NCBI GenBank assembly: GCA_902651635.1
Contig: CACRSC010000007.1
Location: forward strand, 90,604 to 154,603
Direction of reading: 5' to 3'
Source: Mastigamoeba balamuthi
Lineage: Eukaryota > Evosea > Mastigamoebida > Mastigamoebidae
Length of the DNA: 64,000 nucleotides
Part shown: piece after piece, positions 40,485 to 54,874 of the stretch
Layout: each line of letters starts with the position of its first letter
How positions within the stretch are numbered: the stretch's first letter is position 1
Notes under the pieces: generated by a model
What the model saw: the letters and a program-made list of their open reading frames with translations, nothing else
What the model was told of the DNA's origin: nothing
Databases searched by the model: none
Position numbers and translations under genes: made by a program

Positions 40485-43400
40485 ATGGACCCGAAGGTAA
40501 CGCGCGCCCCCGCTATCCCTGAATCTCTGACCCACCCGCGCGAATCGCCTTTGTCGTTGCAGAACTCGTTGTTCAGAACACTGCACCCGGACTTCGAGTC
40601 GCACGGAGTCAAGCGACCACGGCCAGTGGCCCCGCCCCCGCCGCCAGAGAATGTGCCGCTGGGGCCGGGGCACTCGGCCGCTTCGCAGATGGTGATCGAC
40701 GGAGTCCTCTCGCCTGGCGTGCGCGGGGCTCCGGCGGTGGAGATGCTCGAGACTCCAGCGACCCGCCTGTACATGCACTCGACCATGCCGCAGGCCACGC
40801 ACGCGGCCTCGCCCATGCGCCTTGGCAAGGGCTACACAACCACAAAGGTGCGTAGTGCCTGCACCACGCCACGCATCATTTCGGGAGTCATGCCTCCGAT
40901 GTGCCAACGACGTTTGCGACTGGCAGCCCCCGAAGAAGAAGCGCGAGGAGGACTCCAAGGCAGCAACGATGGCTGCCCCTGCGTCAATCGGCCCCCCGAT
41001 GGCGGCTATGACAGAGCTGCGCGACACCGCTGCCGTCGTCTCGCTGCCGCCCCTCTCGATGACGGTGTCCCGCACCGGGAGCACAGGCAACCTTGGGGCT
41101 GTGCCCTCCACAGCGGGCGGCGTCCCGATGGAGGTTCCCGGTGCCCAGGTGCTGCAGCTGTCCCCCGCGGTCGTCTCTGCGCTTGAGAGTGCTCCCCGCA
41201 GGCCCTCTTCGGGGTCGCGTGTCCAGACGCCGCCTGGCGGCAAGCTGGGCCCGATAGAGAAGGAGGTGCCCGAGGCCAAGCGTGCACGCAAGGCCAAGGA
41301 CGTGGTGGGCACTGCAGGCAATGTATCGGGGGCGCAGACCTCGGGAGCGCCTGCACCGGCGCAAATGCAGCAATCGAGGCTGTCAGGGCTCGTGGACGGC
41401 GACCCCAGCGACCCCTTCACGTTCATCCGGGCGGTTAAGGCCAAGCAGGTGCAGGAGACCTCGTTCGTGTACATGACGTACCGCGACAACAGCTCGTACA
41501 ACCCGTACGCGCTTGCGGTGGTCCCGTACAGCGGCGTGAACCCGCAGGACTACTTCACTATGTCTCCGTCGGGCGTCACGCACTTCTGTGGAGGCGCGGC
41601 CGAGTTCACGCAGCTCGACCAGTGGGAGCACGAATGCCTGCTGTACTCGAGCCTCATGCAGATCCCCATGTTCAAGATGTTCAAGATGTGGAAGTCCTAC
41701 ACGACGTGGCGCCGCAACCACCGCGCCAACGCCATGGCCGTCGCCGCCAAGTCTCTGGGCGAGAGGTCATTCCTCCTGCACGCCAAGATCAGGCCCGCTC
41801 TGCTCCGTGTGCGCGAGCTGGCACTCAGCCTCGAGCGCCTCCGCCTGTCGAAGACAAAAGACGAGATGACCTTCTCGATGGACGAGTTCAGGCACGCGCA
41901 GCAGGACGAGCAGGTAGCGTTCATGGACAAGGTCAACAAGACTTACCGCGAGCTGCGCGACGTCATCCTGAACGCCTGCGACGACACGCTGCGCACGACG
42001 GGAGTGGAGTCGCAGGAGCTCGACCTCACCGGGATGGGCGAGAGCACCCAGACGCTTCACTACGCCGAGCTGGCAAAGCGCCGCACAGAGTGCCAGCGCC
42101 TGACGTCGTTCATCCGTCTCGCCGACTACCTGCTCGCCACAGCCATGCAGAACGTCGTCATATCGACCGTGAAGGACCTGCTGGGAAAGCTGACGACGCT
42201 GCAGACCAAGTACCCGGAGCCCCTGATACTACACAGGGCGTCGTCGCAGACAGACGCTCTTCTCATGGAGATCTCGGACGAGAACAAGAAGAAGATGGCG
42301 CCCATGTTCAGGATCGATGTCGAGCTCTGCACGAACGAGCTCGGCTTCCTGCCGAACGAGGACAACTTCCTGACGACCCTCGACAGCATCATCTTCGGGT
42401 TCAACGACACGGTGACGTCGGTGCAGAAGCTCGTCATGAACGAGGACTTCAAGACGTACACGCAGACGATCCTCGAGGAGCAGTTTGAGCACTACGGCCC
42501 GCTGCCCAATGGGCTCTTCTCGTCGTCTATCATCAACGAGGATAAGATGTACCAGTCCACGCTGCTGGCGATCCGCGAGGTTGTCTCTGAGGCGTTCACT
42601 GCCGCCCGCAAGTTCACGGTCATCTTCCACCCGCTCCTGGAGATCTTCATCGTCAACGAGCAGACGGACGTTTTCAAGCAGCCCGAGGAGGAGCTCACGC
42701 TCGACTTCTTCCGGATGGCGATAAAGAAGTACGAGGACCAGGAGAAGGCGATCGGGCAGATGCAGACCATGACCCAGGTCGGGCTTCTGCTCGTCGACAG
42801 CCAGAAGCTGAAGGACACGTTCCTGCCATCGCCGCAGCGCTGCCTCGCGGACATCCACCGGTGCATCCCGCAGCTGGCCCACAAGAAGAACGTTTCCTTG
42901 CTCGAGCAGATCAACATGGCGATCCGCGCTCTCACGGTGGATCCGCGCACAGTGGAGCAGTTCGTGGACCACCTCAACTCGCTCCAGGACGCCAACTCCC
43001 GTCAGGAGGAGTTCGCGATGAAGTTCAAGTTGTCGATGGACTTCAACGTGATGATGAGCGAGTATAAGGTCAAGATCCCCGAGGAGGAATACGCCATGTT
43101 CCAGACCATCTCCCCTGCGTACTCGCAGCTCAAGGACGCCACCTCTTCCGCCGAGATGAACAAAGACTCGAGTGCGCCCCTCTTGGGAGAGAAAAGAAAA
43201 GTCCACTCCTCACTCGCCTATCACAGAGGTGGATAAGTTTATCCAGGAGCTCGACAAGAACATCTCGAAGCTCAAGACGTCCATCCTCGAGGTCAGGTAC
43301 CACGCGCAGCACACGATGATATCGTCGCTGGACTCGACGCCGGACGAGGTCATCGAGTACATCAACAAGCAGATGTCGCGCATCGAGAAGCTCCAACAGC

Positions 43401-46400
43401 AGGCGCAGAGCTACTCCAAGTATCAGGAGATCTTCAAGGTGCCGATCACCAAGTACGAGGAGCTCGAGGAGACAGCAGAGGACTTGAACCTGAAGCGCCT
43501 GCTCTGGACATCAATGCTCGAGTGGAACGAAGCGGTTGACTCGTGGAACGAGAAGCCGTTCGAGGAGATCAACGCCGAGGAAGTCAGCACGCGGGTCACA
43601 AGCTTCCAGAAGACCGTGCTGAAGGTGGAGCGTGGCCTCGGCAGCACCATCGTCGTTCACAAGCTTAAGTCGAATGTCAACGAGTTCAAGAACATTCTGC
43701 CTCTCGTCATGGACCTCAGGAACTCTGCACTCAAGCCCAGGCACTGGGAGCGCATCCAGGACGCCATCCAGACCCGCGTCATCCGAGACAAGAACTTCAC
43801 TCTCGGGAACCTCCTCGCCCTCAAGGTCATCGACTACAAGGAGCAGATCGCGAACATCTCACTCGAAGCCACGAAGGAGGCGCTCCTCGAGCAGATGCTC
43901 CAGAAGGTCGAGAACCTGTGGGCTGGAACCGAGTTCACCATCATGCCGCACAAGGAGTCCTTCATCATCGGAACGGTATCAATTGTCCTCCTTTTCCAGT
44001 TCTGACCACCATTTGTGTCCGAGCGCAGATTGATGATCTCATCACTCAACTGATGGACACGAGAATCACTATCGCCACCATCCACGCGTCGCGGTTTGTC
44101 GGACCAATTAAGCACGAAGTCGAGACGTGGGACAAGCAACTGCAGCTGGTCGCCGACACGCTCGACGAGTGGATGAAGTGTCAGAGGAACTGGATGTATC
44201 TCGAGAGCATCTTCAGCGCATCGGACATGCAGCGCTCGCTTAACGCCGAGTACAAGGTTTTCCTGACGGTGGACAAGTCGTGGAAGGATGTCATGAGGAC
44301 GACGAAAGAGGACCCCAACGTCATCCGAGCCACCACCGTCCCCGGTCTGCTGAAGATATACAGGCAGTCGAACCTCGCCATGGCCAAGATACACAAGGCC
44401 CTGGAGGAATACCTGGAGCAGAAGCGTCTGCTCTTCCCCCGCTTCTACTTCCTCTCGAACAGCGAGCTTCTCGAAATTCTCTCTCAGTCGAGGAACGTCA
44501 ACGCCGTGCAGCAGAACATCCGCAAGTGCTTCGATAGTGAGTATTCGTTTTGTATCGCACTCCCTTACCGTTAAGGCAGACATCTTCCGCCTGGAGTTCA
44601 CGCCCGAGGCCAAGAGCGTGGACATCGTTGCCATGATATCCGCGGAGGGCGAGAGAGTGATGCTGGCCTCCCCTACCTCGGCAGCGCTGAAGGCTCGTGG
44701 CGCCGTCGAGGTGTGGCTGGGCTCGGTCGAGGCGGCGATGAAGTTCACCCTCGCCAAGATCCTGAAGGGAGCCGTTGCAGAGTACAACAAGATGGAGCGC
44801 GAGCAGTGGGTTCTGGAGTACCCTGCGCAGATCGTGCTCGCCGTCTCGCAGGTCTATTGGTGCCGCGAGGTCACCCGGTGCCTCAACATGCCGGACCCCG
44901 TTGCCGCGCTGAACAAGTTCCACGCGAGGCAGATCAAGCAGCTCAACAAGCTGGTCGAGCTCGTCCGCGGTAAGCTGACGGAGCTCCAGCGCGGAATGCT
45001 GGCAAGCCTCATCACGATCGATGTGCACGCCCGAGACATCACGACGGCTTTGATCGAGGACAAGGTCGACAGCCCGACGAACTTCTCGTGGCTGAAGGTC
45101 CTGCGGTACTACTTCCGGGACGTCGAGGGCTGCGAAGTGCAGATGAGCAATGCCACTTTCCAGTACGCGTACGAGTACCTCGGTTGCACACCCCGTCTGG
45201 TCGCCACGCCTCTCACGGACCGCTGCTGTATGCACCGCACTTAGGAAAGCGTCTCACCTCTTTTCAAAACAGATCTGACGCTGACGAGTGCTCTGCTGCT
45301 GAAGTTCGGTGGTGCTCCGGCTGGTCCTGCCGGAACGGGCAAGACAGAGACAGTCAAGGATCTCGCAAAGGCGCTCGCAAAGCACTGCGTTGTGTTCAAC
45401 TGCAGCGACGCCTTGGAGATCACAACGTTGTCGATGATCTTCAGCGGGCAGGCGCAGGCAGGGACGTGGTGCTGCCTCGACGAGTTCAACCGTATCAACG
45501 TCGAGGTTCTGTCCGTCGTGGCGCAGCAGCTGCAGCTCATCCAGAAGGCCATGCGTGCCGAGGCTGCCAAGTTCGTGTTCAACGGGACGGAGATCAAGCT
45601 GAACCCGACCTGCGGTTTCTTCGTCACGATGAACCCGACATACTCGGGCCGTACGGAGCTGCCCGACAACCTCAAGTCGCTGTTCCGCCCGGTGGCAATG
45701 ATGATCCCGGACTACGCACTGATCGCCGAAATCATGCTGTTTTCCGAAGGATTCACCGCAGCCAAGGAGCTCAGCCAGAAGCTCGTGCAGCTGTACAAGC
45801 TGTCCAGCGAGCAGCTCTCGCAGCAGACCCACTACGACTTTGGTATGCGTGCGATCAAGTCCGTTCTGGTCCGCGCCGGCTCCCTCAAGCGCGCGTCCCC
45901 GGATGTGCCCGAAGACCATACGCTGATCAAGGCCCTGCGCGATAGCAGTACGTTTGATCGAGAAGCTACTTGAATCCTCACGAATACCACAGATTTGCCG
46001 AAGTTCACGACAAACGACATTCCACTGTTCGAGGGAATTCTGAGCGACCTGTTCCCGGGAGTTGTCCTGGAGGAGACCGACTATGGCAAGCTGGAGGAGG
46101 GCATCAAGGCAGATCTCGTCGCAAACGGCCTGCAGCCCGTTGACATCATGGTCAAGAAGGTCATCCAGTTCTACGACACGATCTTGGTCCGTCACGGCAT
46201 CATGGTCATCGGGCAGACGGGCAGCGGGAAGACAACGTGCTACCAGACGATGGCGCGAACCATGACGTCTCTGGCCAAGGTCATCCCCGTGAACGGGAAG
46301 TTCTACGACCGGACGCAATACGAGATACTGAACCCCAAGTGCGTCTCGCGTGACGAGCTGTTCGGAGTCGTCAACCAGATCACGAAAGAGTGGCACGATG

Positions 46401-49400
46401 GCCTCGTCGGGTGCATCGTGCGTGCCTGCGTACGCGACTCGGAGGCCGACAACCTAAAGTTCATCGTGTTCGACGGCCCTGTCGACTCGCTGTGGATCGA
46501 GAACCTCAACACGGTGCTGGACGACAACAAGATGCTGTGCCTGAGCAACGGAGAGCGTATCAAGCTCGGCCCGTCCATCCGAATGGTTTTCGAAGTCGAC
46601 GATCTCTCGCAGGCCTCCCCGGCCACGGTCAGCCGCTGTGGAATGGTCTTCATGCAGCCCTCGGAGCTCGGCTGGCGCCCGATCGTCAAGTCGTGGCTCG
46701 GCCGCTTGGGTAAGGCCAAGGGTGTCACGTTCGGGGAGAACTTCATGGAGCACCTGTGGAAGCTGTTCGACGATTTCGTGGACCCGGGGATCAATTTCGT
46801 ACGGAAGAACTGCAAGGAGCAGATCCCGTCGACAGACCTCAACCTGGCGACCTCGCTGGCGAACCTCTTCTTCGCCATGTTCACCAAGGAGAAGGGGGTG
46901 AAGTTCGACGAGCCTGAGGACGAGCTTCAGCACACGGCGGACCTCGTGTTCGTCTTCTCGTACGTGTGGTCCATCGGAGGAAACATCGACAGTACATTCT
47001 ACGACGCGTTCGACGCGTTCGTTCGCGACCAGTTCGAGAAGCTGCTGCCGCTGCCGGGAACGAAGCTGCTCTACGACTACTTCATCGACGTCGGAGAGCG
47101 CACGTTCAAGCTATGGTCAGACAGCGTGCCCAAGTTCGTCTACAAGAAGGAGACGCCGTTCTTCCAGATGATCGTGCCCACGTCGGACACGTTCCGCTTC
47201 AACTACCTGCTCGACACACTGATCTGTGCCGGCTTCCCCGTGCTGCTGACTGGAGAGACCGGTGTGGGCAAGAGTGTCGTCGTGCAGGAGATGCTTGCGA
47301 GGCTGCAGGAGCGCCACCCCAAGGAGCCCCAGGCACCGCCGGTGAACAAGGGAGGGACCATGTCCAAGGAGGACCTCATCGCAGGGCAGGGCGTCTCGTA
47401 CACGCCCTTCACGGTCACGTTCACGGCGCGCACCTCGAGCGCCGGAGTGCAGACGATCATCGAGGACAAGCTCGAGCAGAAGCGGCCCAACGTTCTCGGC
47501 GCGGGGCTCGGCAAGCAGATCGTCCTCTTCATCGACGACACGAACATGCCGAGGCTCGATGACTGGGGCCACCAGGCGACCATCGAGCTCCTACGGCAGT
47601 GGATCGACTACGGCGGCTTCTACGACCGCAAGTCTCTGACGTGGACGACCGTTCAGGACGTCACGATGATCGGCGCCTGCGGGCCTCCGGGCGGTGGCAG
47701 GAACGCGATGTCGGCGCGCTTCGTGCGGCACTTTAGCCTGCTGTCGCTGCCGCCGCCGAACGAGGTCACGCTCAAGCACATCTTCGTGTCGATCACGTCC
47801 AACTTCCTGCTCGACTTCGTGCCCGAGATCCGCGCGCTCGACAAGCCTATAGTGAACGCGAGTGTCGAGATGTACATGCGCGTGTGCAAGGAGCTGCTGC
47901 CGATCCCGTCGAAGTCGCACTACACCTTCAACCTGCGCGACCTCTCCAAGGTCTTCCAGGGCATCCTGCAGGTGCGCCCCACCGTCGTCGAGCCGCCGGC
48001 TATCATGCGCCTCTGGATGCACGAGTGTATGCGCACGTTCCACGACAGGCTGGTCTGCGCAGAGGACAGGCTGTTCTTCACCAAGCTGCTCATCGAGCTG
48101 CTGCAGCGGCACTTCGAGGTGCAGCTGGACCACGACGCCATCTTCTGCGACTCGGATCACCCGCTGATGTTCGGCGACTTCCTCAAGATGGGCGTCAGCG
48201 CCTCCGACCGCATGTACGAGGAGATAACCGACATCAAGAAGGTCTCGCGGCTGCTCGAGACCTACCTCGACACGTACAACATGGAAGCCAATGCCCGCGA
48301 GATGAACCTCGTGTTCTTCCCGGAGGCCGTCGAGCACCTCGCCCGCATCGCGCGCATACTGCGGGCGCCGCGCGGCAACGCGCTGCTGATCGGGGTCAGC
48401 GGAGTCGGCAAGCGCAGCCTGACGCGTCTGGGCGCGAGCATGTGCGAGTACAAGGTGGTCGAGCTCGAGATCTCCAAGTCGTACGGTGTGACCGAGTTCC
48501 ACGACGACCTCAAGAAGTTCTACCACGTCAGCGGCATTCAGGGCAAACCCCTGGTGTTCCTGCTCAACGAGCAGCAGATCGTCATGGAGGACTTCCTCGA
48601 GGACGTCAACAACATGCTCAACAGTGGCGAGGTCCCCGGGCTCTACGACCCCGACGAGTACGAAAAGGTCATCTCCGAGGCCGGAGTGCCGGCACGCAAG
48701 GCCGGGGTCGCCGACAACCGCGACGCCATCTACAACTACTTCATCGAGCGCTCGCGGCAGAACTTGCACATCGTGCTGTGCATGAGCCCCGTCGGCGACA
48801 AGCTGCGCACGCGCTGCCGCATGTTCCCCTCGCTCGTCAACTGCTGCACGATCGACTGGTTCGAGGAGTGGCCCCGCGAGTCGCTGCTGACCGTCGCCCG
48901 CCACTTCCTCAACGCGGGCATCACTGCCGCAGACGGCACGCCCGCGGGCAACACGACCGGCAGCACCGAGCTCGACGAGAAGATCGCGCAGCTGTGCATC
49001 GAGGTCCACCTCTCGGCTACCGAGTCGGCGCACAAGTACCAGCAGGAGCTGTCGCGCAAGTACTACCTGACGCCGGCGTCGTTCTTGACGCTGATCAACC
49101 AGTTCAAGGCGATCCTCAACGTGCGGCGCGAGAAGATCGAGGTGCACCTCAACACGCTGCGCACCGGGCTGTCGAAGCTCGAGTCTGCCAACAAGAACGT
49201 CGACCTCATGAAGGCCGACCTGAGCGCTCTGCAGCCGCTGCTGACGCGCAAGGCCCTGGCCACCGAGCAGCTGCTTAAGCTCGTCAGGACCGACCAGGAG
49301 AGCGCAGACGCCCTGAAGCGCGTCGTACAGGAGGAGGAGCTTGTCCTCAAGGAGCACGCCACCAAGTGCGAGGCGCTGGCGTTCGAGGCCAAGGCGGAGC

Positions 49401-52400
49401 TCGACAAGGCGCAGCCCGAGCTCGACGCGGCCATGAAGTCGCTCAACACGCTCAACCCGAGGGACATCTTCGAGATCCGCACCATGGCCAAGCCGCCTGA
49501 GCTGGTGTGCACGACGATGGAGGCCGTGCTGATCCTACTGGGGACCAAGGGCGACATCAACTGGGCGGCGGCGAAGCTCGTGCTGCAGGACAGCGGGTTC
49601 CTGGGCCGCCTGTTCAAGTTCAACCGCGAGGAGATCCCTGAGGATGTTATCAAGCGCCTGAAGAAGTACATCGACAACCCTCTCTTCGTGCCCGCGGCAG
49701 TCGCCAAGCACTGCGTCGCCGCCATGTCGCTGTGCATGTGGGTCCGCGCCATCTACCGGTTCTCGCAGGTGTTCAAGGAGGTCGAGCCCAAGCGCCAGAA
49801 GCTGCAGGAGGCCGAGCACTCGCTGACCGACGCCCGCGCGCTGCTGAGCGAGAAGCAGGCCAAGCTCGCGCAGGTCGAGGCACAGCTCGAGGAGCTGCGC
49901 AAGAAGTACGAGGACAGCCTGTCGGAGAAGACCAAGCTGGCCAACGAGATACAGGTCACCAGCACGCGCATCAAGCGCGCCTCGCAGCTGACGACGGGCC
50001 TCGCCGACGAGCGCGGGCTGTGGACCGAGAAGCTCGCGGCCCTCGACGGGCAGATGCTGAATCTCGTCGGCGACGCGTTCCTGTCGGTGGCGTGCGTCTG
50101 CTACCTGGGCCCGTTCACGTACGAGTACCGCCAGGACCTCGTGCGGACGTGGGTGAAGCGCTGCCAGGAGTTCAAGGTGCAGACGAGCGCCGAGTACTCG
50201 GTGATCAACAGCATGGCGACGCCGGTGCAGATCCGTGACTGGACCGTGTGGGGCCTGCCGTTTGACCAGCACTCGATCGAGAACGGCATCTTCGCGACGC
50301 AGGGCGCCAAGTGGCCGCTGCTGATCGACCCGCAGGGACAGGCCAACACGTGGATCAAGAACATGGAGAAGGAGAAGGGCCTCAAGGTCGTGCGGCCGAC
50401 GGACCCCAACTACATGCGCGCCATCGAGAACGCCATCCGCCTGGGCTCGCCCATCCTGCTCGAGGAGGTCGGCGAGGACATCGACCCGCTGCTCGAGCCC
50501 GTGCTGATGAAGCAGATCACGCGCAACGGCGCCCGCATGGTCATCCGCATCGGCAACGTCGACGTCGACTACGACAACAACTTCCGGCTCTACCTCACGA
50601 CCAAGCTCTCCAACCCGCACTACCTGCCGTCGGTCTTCATCAGCACCAGCATCATCAACGCCACGGTGACGCCCAAGGGGCTCGAGGACCAGCTGCTGGC
50701 GCTGGTCGTCGTACGCGAGCAGCCCGAGATGGAGACCAAGCGCCTCGGGCTCATCACGCAGCTCGCGGCCGACAAGAAGGCCGTGCAGGACCTCGAGGAC
50801 CGCATCCTGCGGCTGCTCAACCAGACCGATGAGAAGACGATGCTCGACGACGAGATCCTCATCGACACGCTGCGCGACTCCAAGGTCACGTCGAACCAGA
50901 TCAAGACGCGTGTGCGCGAGGCAGAGGGCACCGAGGCCAAGATCAACGCCATGCGCGAGTCCTACAGGCCCATCGCCATCCGCGGCTCGGCGCTCTACTT
51001 CGTCCTCGCCGACCTGAGCTCCATCGACCGCATGTACCAGTTCAGCCTCACCTACTTCTCCTCCCTCTTCGAGAACTGCATCCTCACCAGGTACCCGCGA
51101 GCGCTCAGCACCGCTTCTTTTGCGCTTCTGACTCGGTGTCGTCTTCCCCCGCCACAGCCCGCCGTCGGACAGGCTGGAGCAGAGGATCAGCACGCTGCTC
51201 AAGAACATCACGAAGGCGGTGTACAACAACGTCGGGCGCGGGCTGTTTGAGCAGCACAAGCTCATCTTCTCGGCGCTGATGGCCGTGCAGATCAGCCGCG
51301 TGCAGAACAAGACCGTCTCCGACGTCGAGTGGAACCTCTTCATGCGCGGGCCCACGGACCTCGGCGGCGGCGGCGGAGGTGAGAAGGAGGGCGCTTCGAG
51401 CGTGCCGGGCCAGGTGGCCGACTTCCTCAGCGAGACCGCGTGGAAGAGCCTCAAGGCGCTCGAGATGATCCAGGCGTTCGAGGGCCTGACGGCCAGCGTC
51501 ACCGAGAACGCCGACGCGTGGAAGAAGTACAGCGAGGCGGCGGACATACACAAGCAGCCGCCGCCCAACCCGTGGCACCTGAAGCTGTCGACGTTCCAGA
51601 AGCTGATGCTCATCAAGATCCTGCGCGAGGAGCGGCTCGTGCCCGCGCTGACGGACTTTGTCGAAAGCTCGCTCGGGCGCGAGTTCGTGGACCCCATCTC
51701 GGTCGACCTGAGCCTCGTCTTCCACGACATCAACAAGGTCACCCCGCTCGTCTTCATCCTCTCGCAGGGCGCGGACCCCACGTTGTGCGTACCGCGTTCC
51801 CCTTGGGCTCTTTTCGAAATGCAACTATGTGACTCCCTTGTGCCCCTCCGACACGGACAGCCTGCTGAGGCAGTACGCCGAAGAGACCGGGAGGTCCGAC
51901 AAGCTGCAGATCCTGTCGCTGGGCCAGGGCCAGGGAGAGGTCGCGGCAGAGGCGATCAACCAGGCTCGCAAGACGGGAGCGTGGATCTGGCTGCAGAACT
52001 GTCACCTTGTGCGCTGCCCGCAGCACACACCCGCACAACAGTCGCTGACAGGGCAGGGCCCGCCGCTCACCCGGTCGCAGGCCGCGTCGTGGATGCCGGA
52101 GCTGGAGAAGATCGTGATGAACCTGCGGCTGACAGAGGCCGAGGTCAACAACGACTTCCGGCTGATCCTGAGCTCGATGCCGAGCCTGACGTTCCCCGTC
52201 TCGGTGCTGCAGAACTCGCTCAAGATCACCAACGAGCCGCCCAAGGGCCTCAAGGCCAACCTGCTGCGCAGCCTATCGCTGGCCGTGCCGCAGGCGACGT
52301 GGGACATCCCCATGGGCGAGAAGGAGCGCGCGTGGCACAAGCTGCTCTTCGGCATCCTCTTCCTGCACGGCATCATCCAGGAGCGCAAGAAGTACGGCGC

Positions 52401-53721
52401 CATCGGCTGGAACATCAAGTACGAGTTCAACGACAGCGACCTGCAGTTCAGCAAGCAGGTGCTGCACATGTTCCTCACCGAGCAGAACAAGGTCCCCTGG
52501 GCCGCGCTGCAGTACATGATCGGCGAGATCAGCTACGGCGGCCGCGTCACCGACGACTGGGACAGGCGCTGCCTGCAGGCCGTTCTCGCGCGCTGCGTGG
52601 GCCCCGCGCTGCTCGACGACGGCTACTCGTTCAGCGAGTCGGGCACGTACGTGGCGCCCGACGCCGCCGCTGCTCTGCGCGATGTGCGGAAGATGGTCGA
52701 GGGGTTCCCGATCGACGACAGCCCCGAGGTCTTCGGGCTGCACAACGGCGCCGACAAGACGTACCAGCGGCAGGAGGCGTCGCGCGTGATGTCGACTATA
52801 CTGCAGACGCAGCCGAGGGTCGTGATCAGCTCCTCGGGCAAGACCAACGACGACGTGGTGCTGCAGCTCGCCGAGGAGCTGTTCAAGGGCACGCCGACGC
52901 AGCTCAAGCCCGACGACGCGCACCACAGCCTGTTCATCAAGGACGACAAGGGCCGGGTCAACTCGCTGACGACGGTGCTGCTGCAGGAGGTCGACCGCTT
53001 CAACAGGCTGCTAGCCACGGTGGCGGGGTCGCTGACCAAGCTGCAGCAGGCGATCAAGGGTCTCGCGGTCATGAGCGAGCAGCTCGAGCGCATGTACGGG
53101 TCGCTGCTCGACAACGTCGTGCCGGCCATGTGGGAGCAGGTCGCCTACCCCTCGGTCAAGCCGCTGAACGCGTGGTTCAAGGACCTGCAGCTGCGCGTGC
53201 AGTTCATCGGCTCGTGGCTGACCAACGGACAGCCCAACGTGTTCTGGTTCTCGGGGCTCTTCTTCCCGCAGGGCTTCGTCACGGGCATGCTCCAGAACCA
53301 CGCGCGCAAGTACAACGTGCCCATCAACACGCTCGCCATCAACACCATCGTCGTCGACACGGGCACGCCGGGGCCCAACGGCATGTCCAAGCCGCCCGAG
53401 GACGGCATGTACATCTACGGGCTGTTCATCGACGGCGCCGAGTGGGACTTCGAGAACCACAGGCTCATGGACTCGACCCGCGGCGACGCGCCTGTGCAGT
53501 TCCCGATCATCCACATGCAGCCGTACCAGCAGGGCCAGGAGCAGCAGGCGTCCGAGCACGTGTACACGTGCCCGATCTACAAGACGTCCATCAGGGCCGG
53601 CGTGCTCTCGACGACGGGCCACTCGACAAACTTCGTGCTCCCCGCCAAGATCCCTGCCGACAAGCCTCCCCAGCACTGGATCCTCCGCGGCGCAGCGCTC
53701 CTGTGCAGCCTCGACCACTGA
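40485..53721 (+). CDS. Axonemal inner-arm (single-headed type) dynein heavy chain
   Basis: A motor of about 4,200 aa that slides flagellar doublet microtubules. About eleven exons; clear introns are 40497-40562, 40848-40926, 43172-43226, near 43975-44029, 44536-44577, 45228-45273, 45948-45992, 51090-51157, 51783-51854 and 52008-52079. An N-terminal Pro/Ser-rich tail and DHC linker are followed by AAA1 [14 protein letters not shown] (about 45325, main hydrolysis site, Walker B CCLDEFNR), AAA2 [10 protein letters not shown] (46210), AAA3 [10 protein letters not shown] (47260) and AAA4 [12 protein letters not shown] (48395). The antiparallel stalk (49100-49450 and 49770-50020) flanks the microtubule-binding domain. 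AAA5, AAA6 and the C-terminal cap end at 53721. The SGVTHF-type N-terminus and length resemble DNAH3/7/12. All four P-loops keep their Lys. Confidence 0.93.
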
Positions 53722-53841
53722 GAACGCCCGCTGTACTGACAACAAGTGGGAGTTGTATTGCAATCAAGTGGCCCTCTGTGTTCCCGGCACAGGAGGCACG
53801 AGACAAGGAAGTTGAGGCGATCCCCACCCAGAGTCGACAGA

Positions 53842-54874
53842 TCATCTCTTGAGGGCACGACGGAACTCGTCCTCGACCAGGCGGCGCACCTTGGCGAGCA
53901 CGGGCTCGTCCTTGGCGTTGAACACGACGCGGTCGAGCGACTCGGAGGCGCCGCCGTAGGGCGTCATCGCGACGGCGTCGTAGTGGTTGCCCGTGAACAG
54001 CATGCAGCAGAACCTCGAGTAGTGCTCCGACATGCCGTACCTGTCCTCCCTCTGCGTCTGCAGGTCGAACACGTGTATCTCTATGTTGTACAGGAACGAC
54101 AGGATTGAGAGTTCGATGGCGCCTCCCCAGAACGACGTGTCGCGTATCCTCGTCACGTACTCTGCGTTGGGCATCCCGAGATAGTCCGCGGTGAACCTGC
54201 GCGGAAATAGAAACAGCTGAGCTGGCTCGCGCGTCGAACACTCAACTGCGGGCGGCAGATCGATTCCCGCCGCGGGCCGTTTTGTTTGTACGCACTTCTG
54301 CGGGTAGGCGGCGACCACCTCGGCTATCTTCCTCCTGAACTCGGGGCCCTTGGCCCTGGACCGCTCCTCGAGGACGTAGGCCGCCGCGTGGAAGAGGCAC
54401 GAGTTGTCGCCGGGCACGGCCCTGCGCGCGGGCGTCCACCTGGCGTCGCACGTCTGCACGTACGCGTCCCTCAGCGTGCCGCGCCGGACGCCCTCCTCGG
54501 CCCCGCGCTGCTTCACGATCAGCGTGTCCCCGTTGCGCACCCCCACCGACGCCAGCGTGTCCCCGTCCTCCGCCACCAGCTCCGCCGGCGGGAACCCGCT
54601 CAGCACTGTTGGGGGGGCGTTGCCAGTGCGTGTGCGTCCGTCATGTTGCGTGTGGATTTCGGGGCTGAGAAAATCGAAAGAGACGACGCGAAAGCGACGA
54701 TTGGATTGCCCGGCGCTGCGGGGGGAGGGGAGGAAACGGGGGGACCGCACGGGACTGGCGGTCGGCGGGGATGCCGCAGCGCTCCTCGAGGGCGAACCGG
54801 AAGACGGCGAAGGTGGTGGCGTCGTCGACCTCGAGCACGAAGGGCTCCTTGGCGCTCCTGACGCGCAGCTTCAT
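53842..54874 (-). CDS. OTU-family deubiquitinase, OTU1/YOD1 type
   Basis: Three exons. Exon 1 starts MKLRVRSAKEPFVLEVDDAT, which with SGFPPAELVAEDGDTLASVG forms the UBX-like beta-grasp domain that binds p97/Cdc48. The OTU peptidase follows: VPGDNSCLFHAAAYVLE (Asp and catalytic Cys), then YLGMPNAEYVTRIRDTSFWG, AIELSILSFLYNIEIHVFD and GNHYDAVAM (catalytic His). The order matches OTU1/YOD1, which trims ubiquitin chains in ER-associated degradation. The C2H2 finger found at the C-terminus of yeast and human OTU1 is absent. The protein ends DEFRRALKR. The intron near 54290-54200 is less certain than the one near 54770-54610. Confidence 0.85.

Noticed and set aside
47591-51781. Two minus-strand frames of 588 and 748 codons
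   Set aside because: Antisense to dynein exons; the dynein P-loops and stalk are unmistakable on the plus strand.
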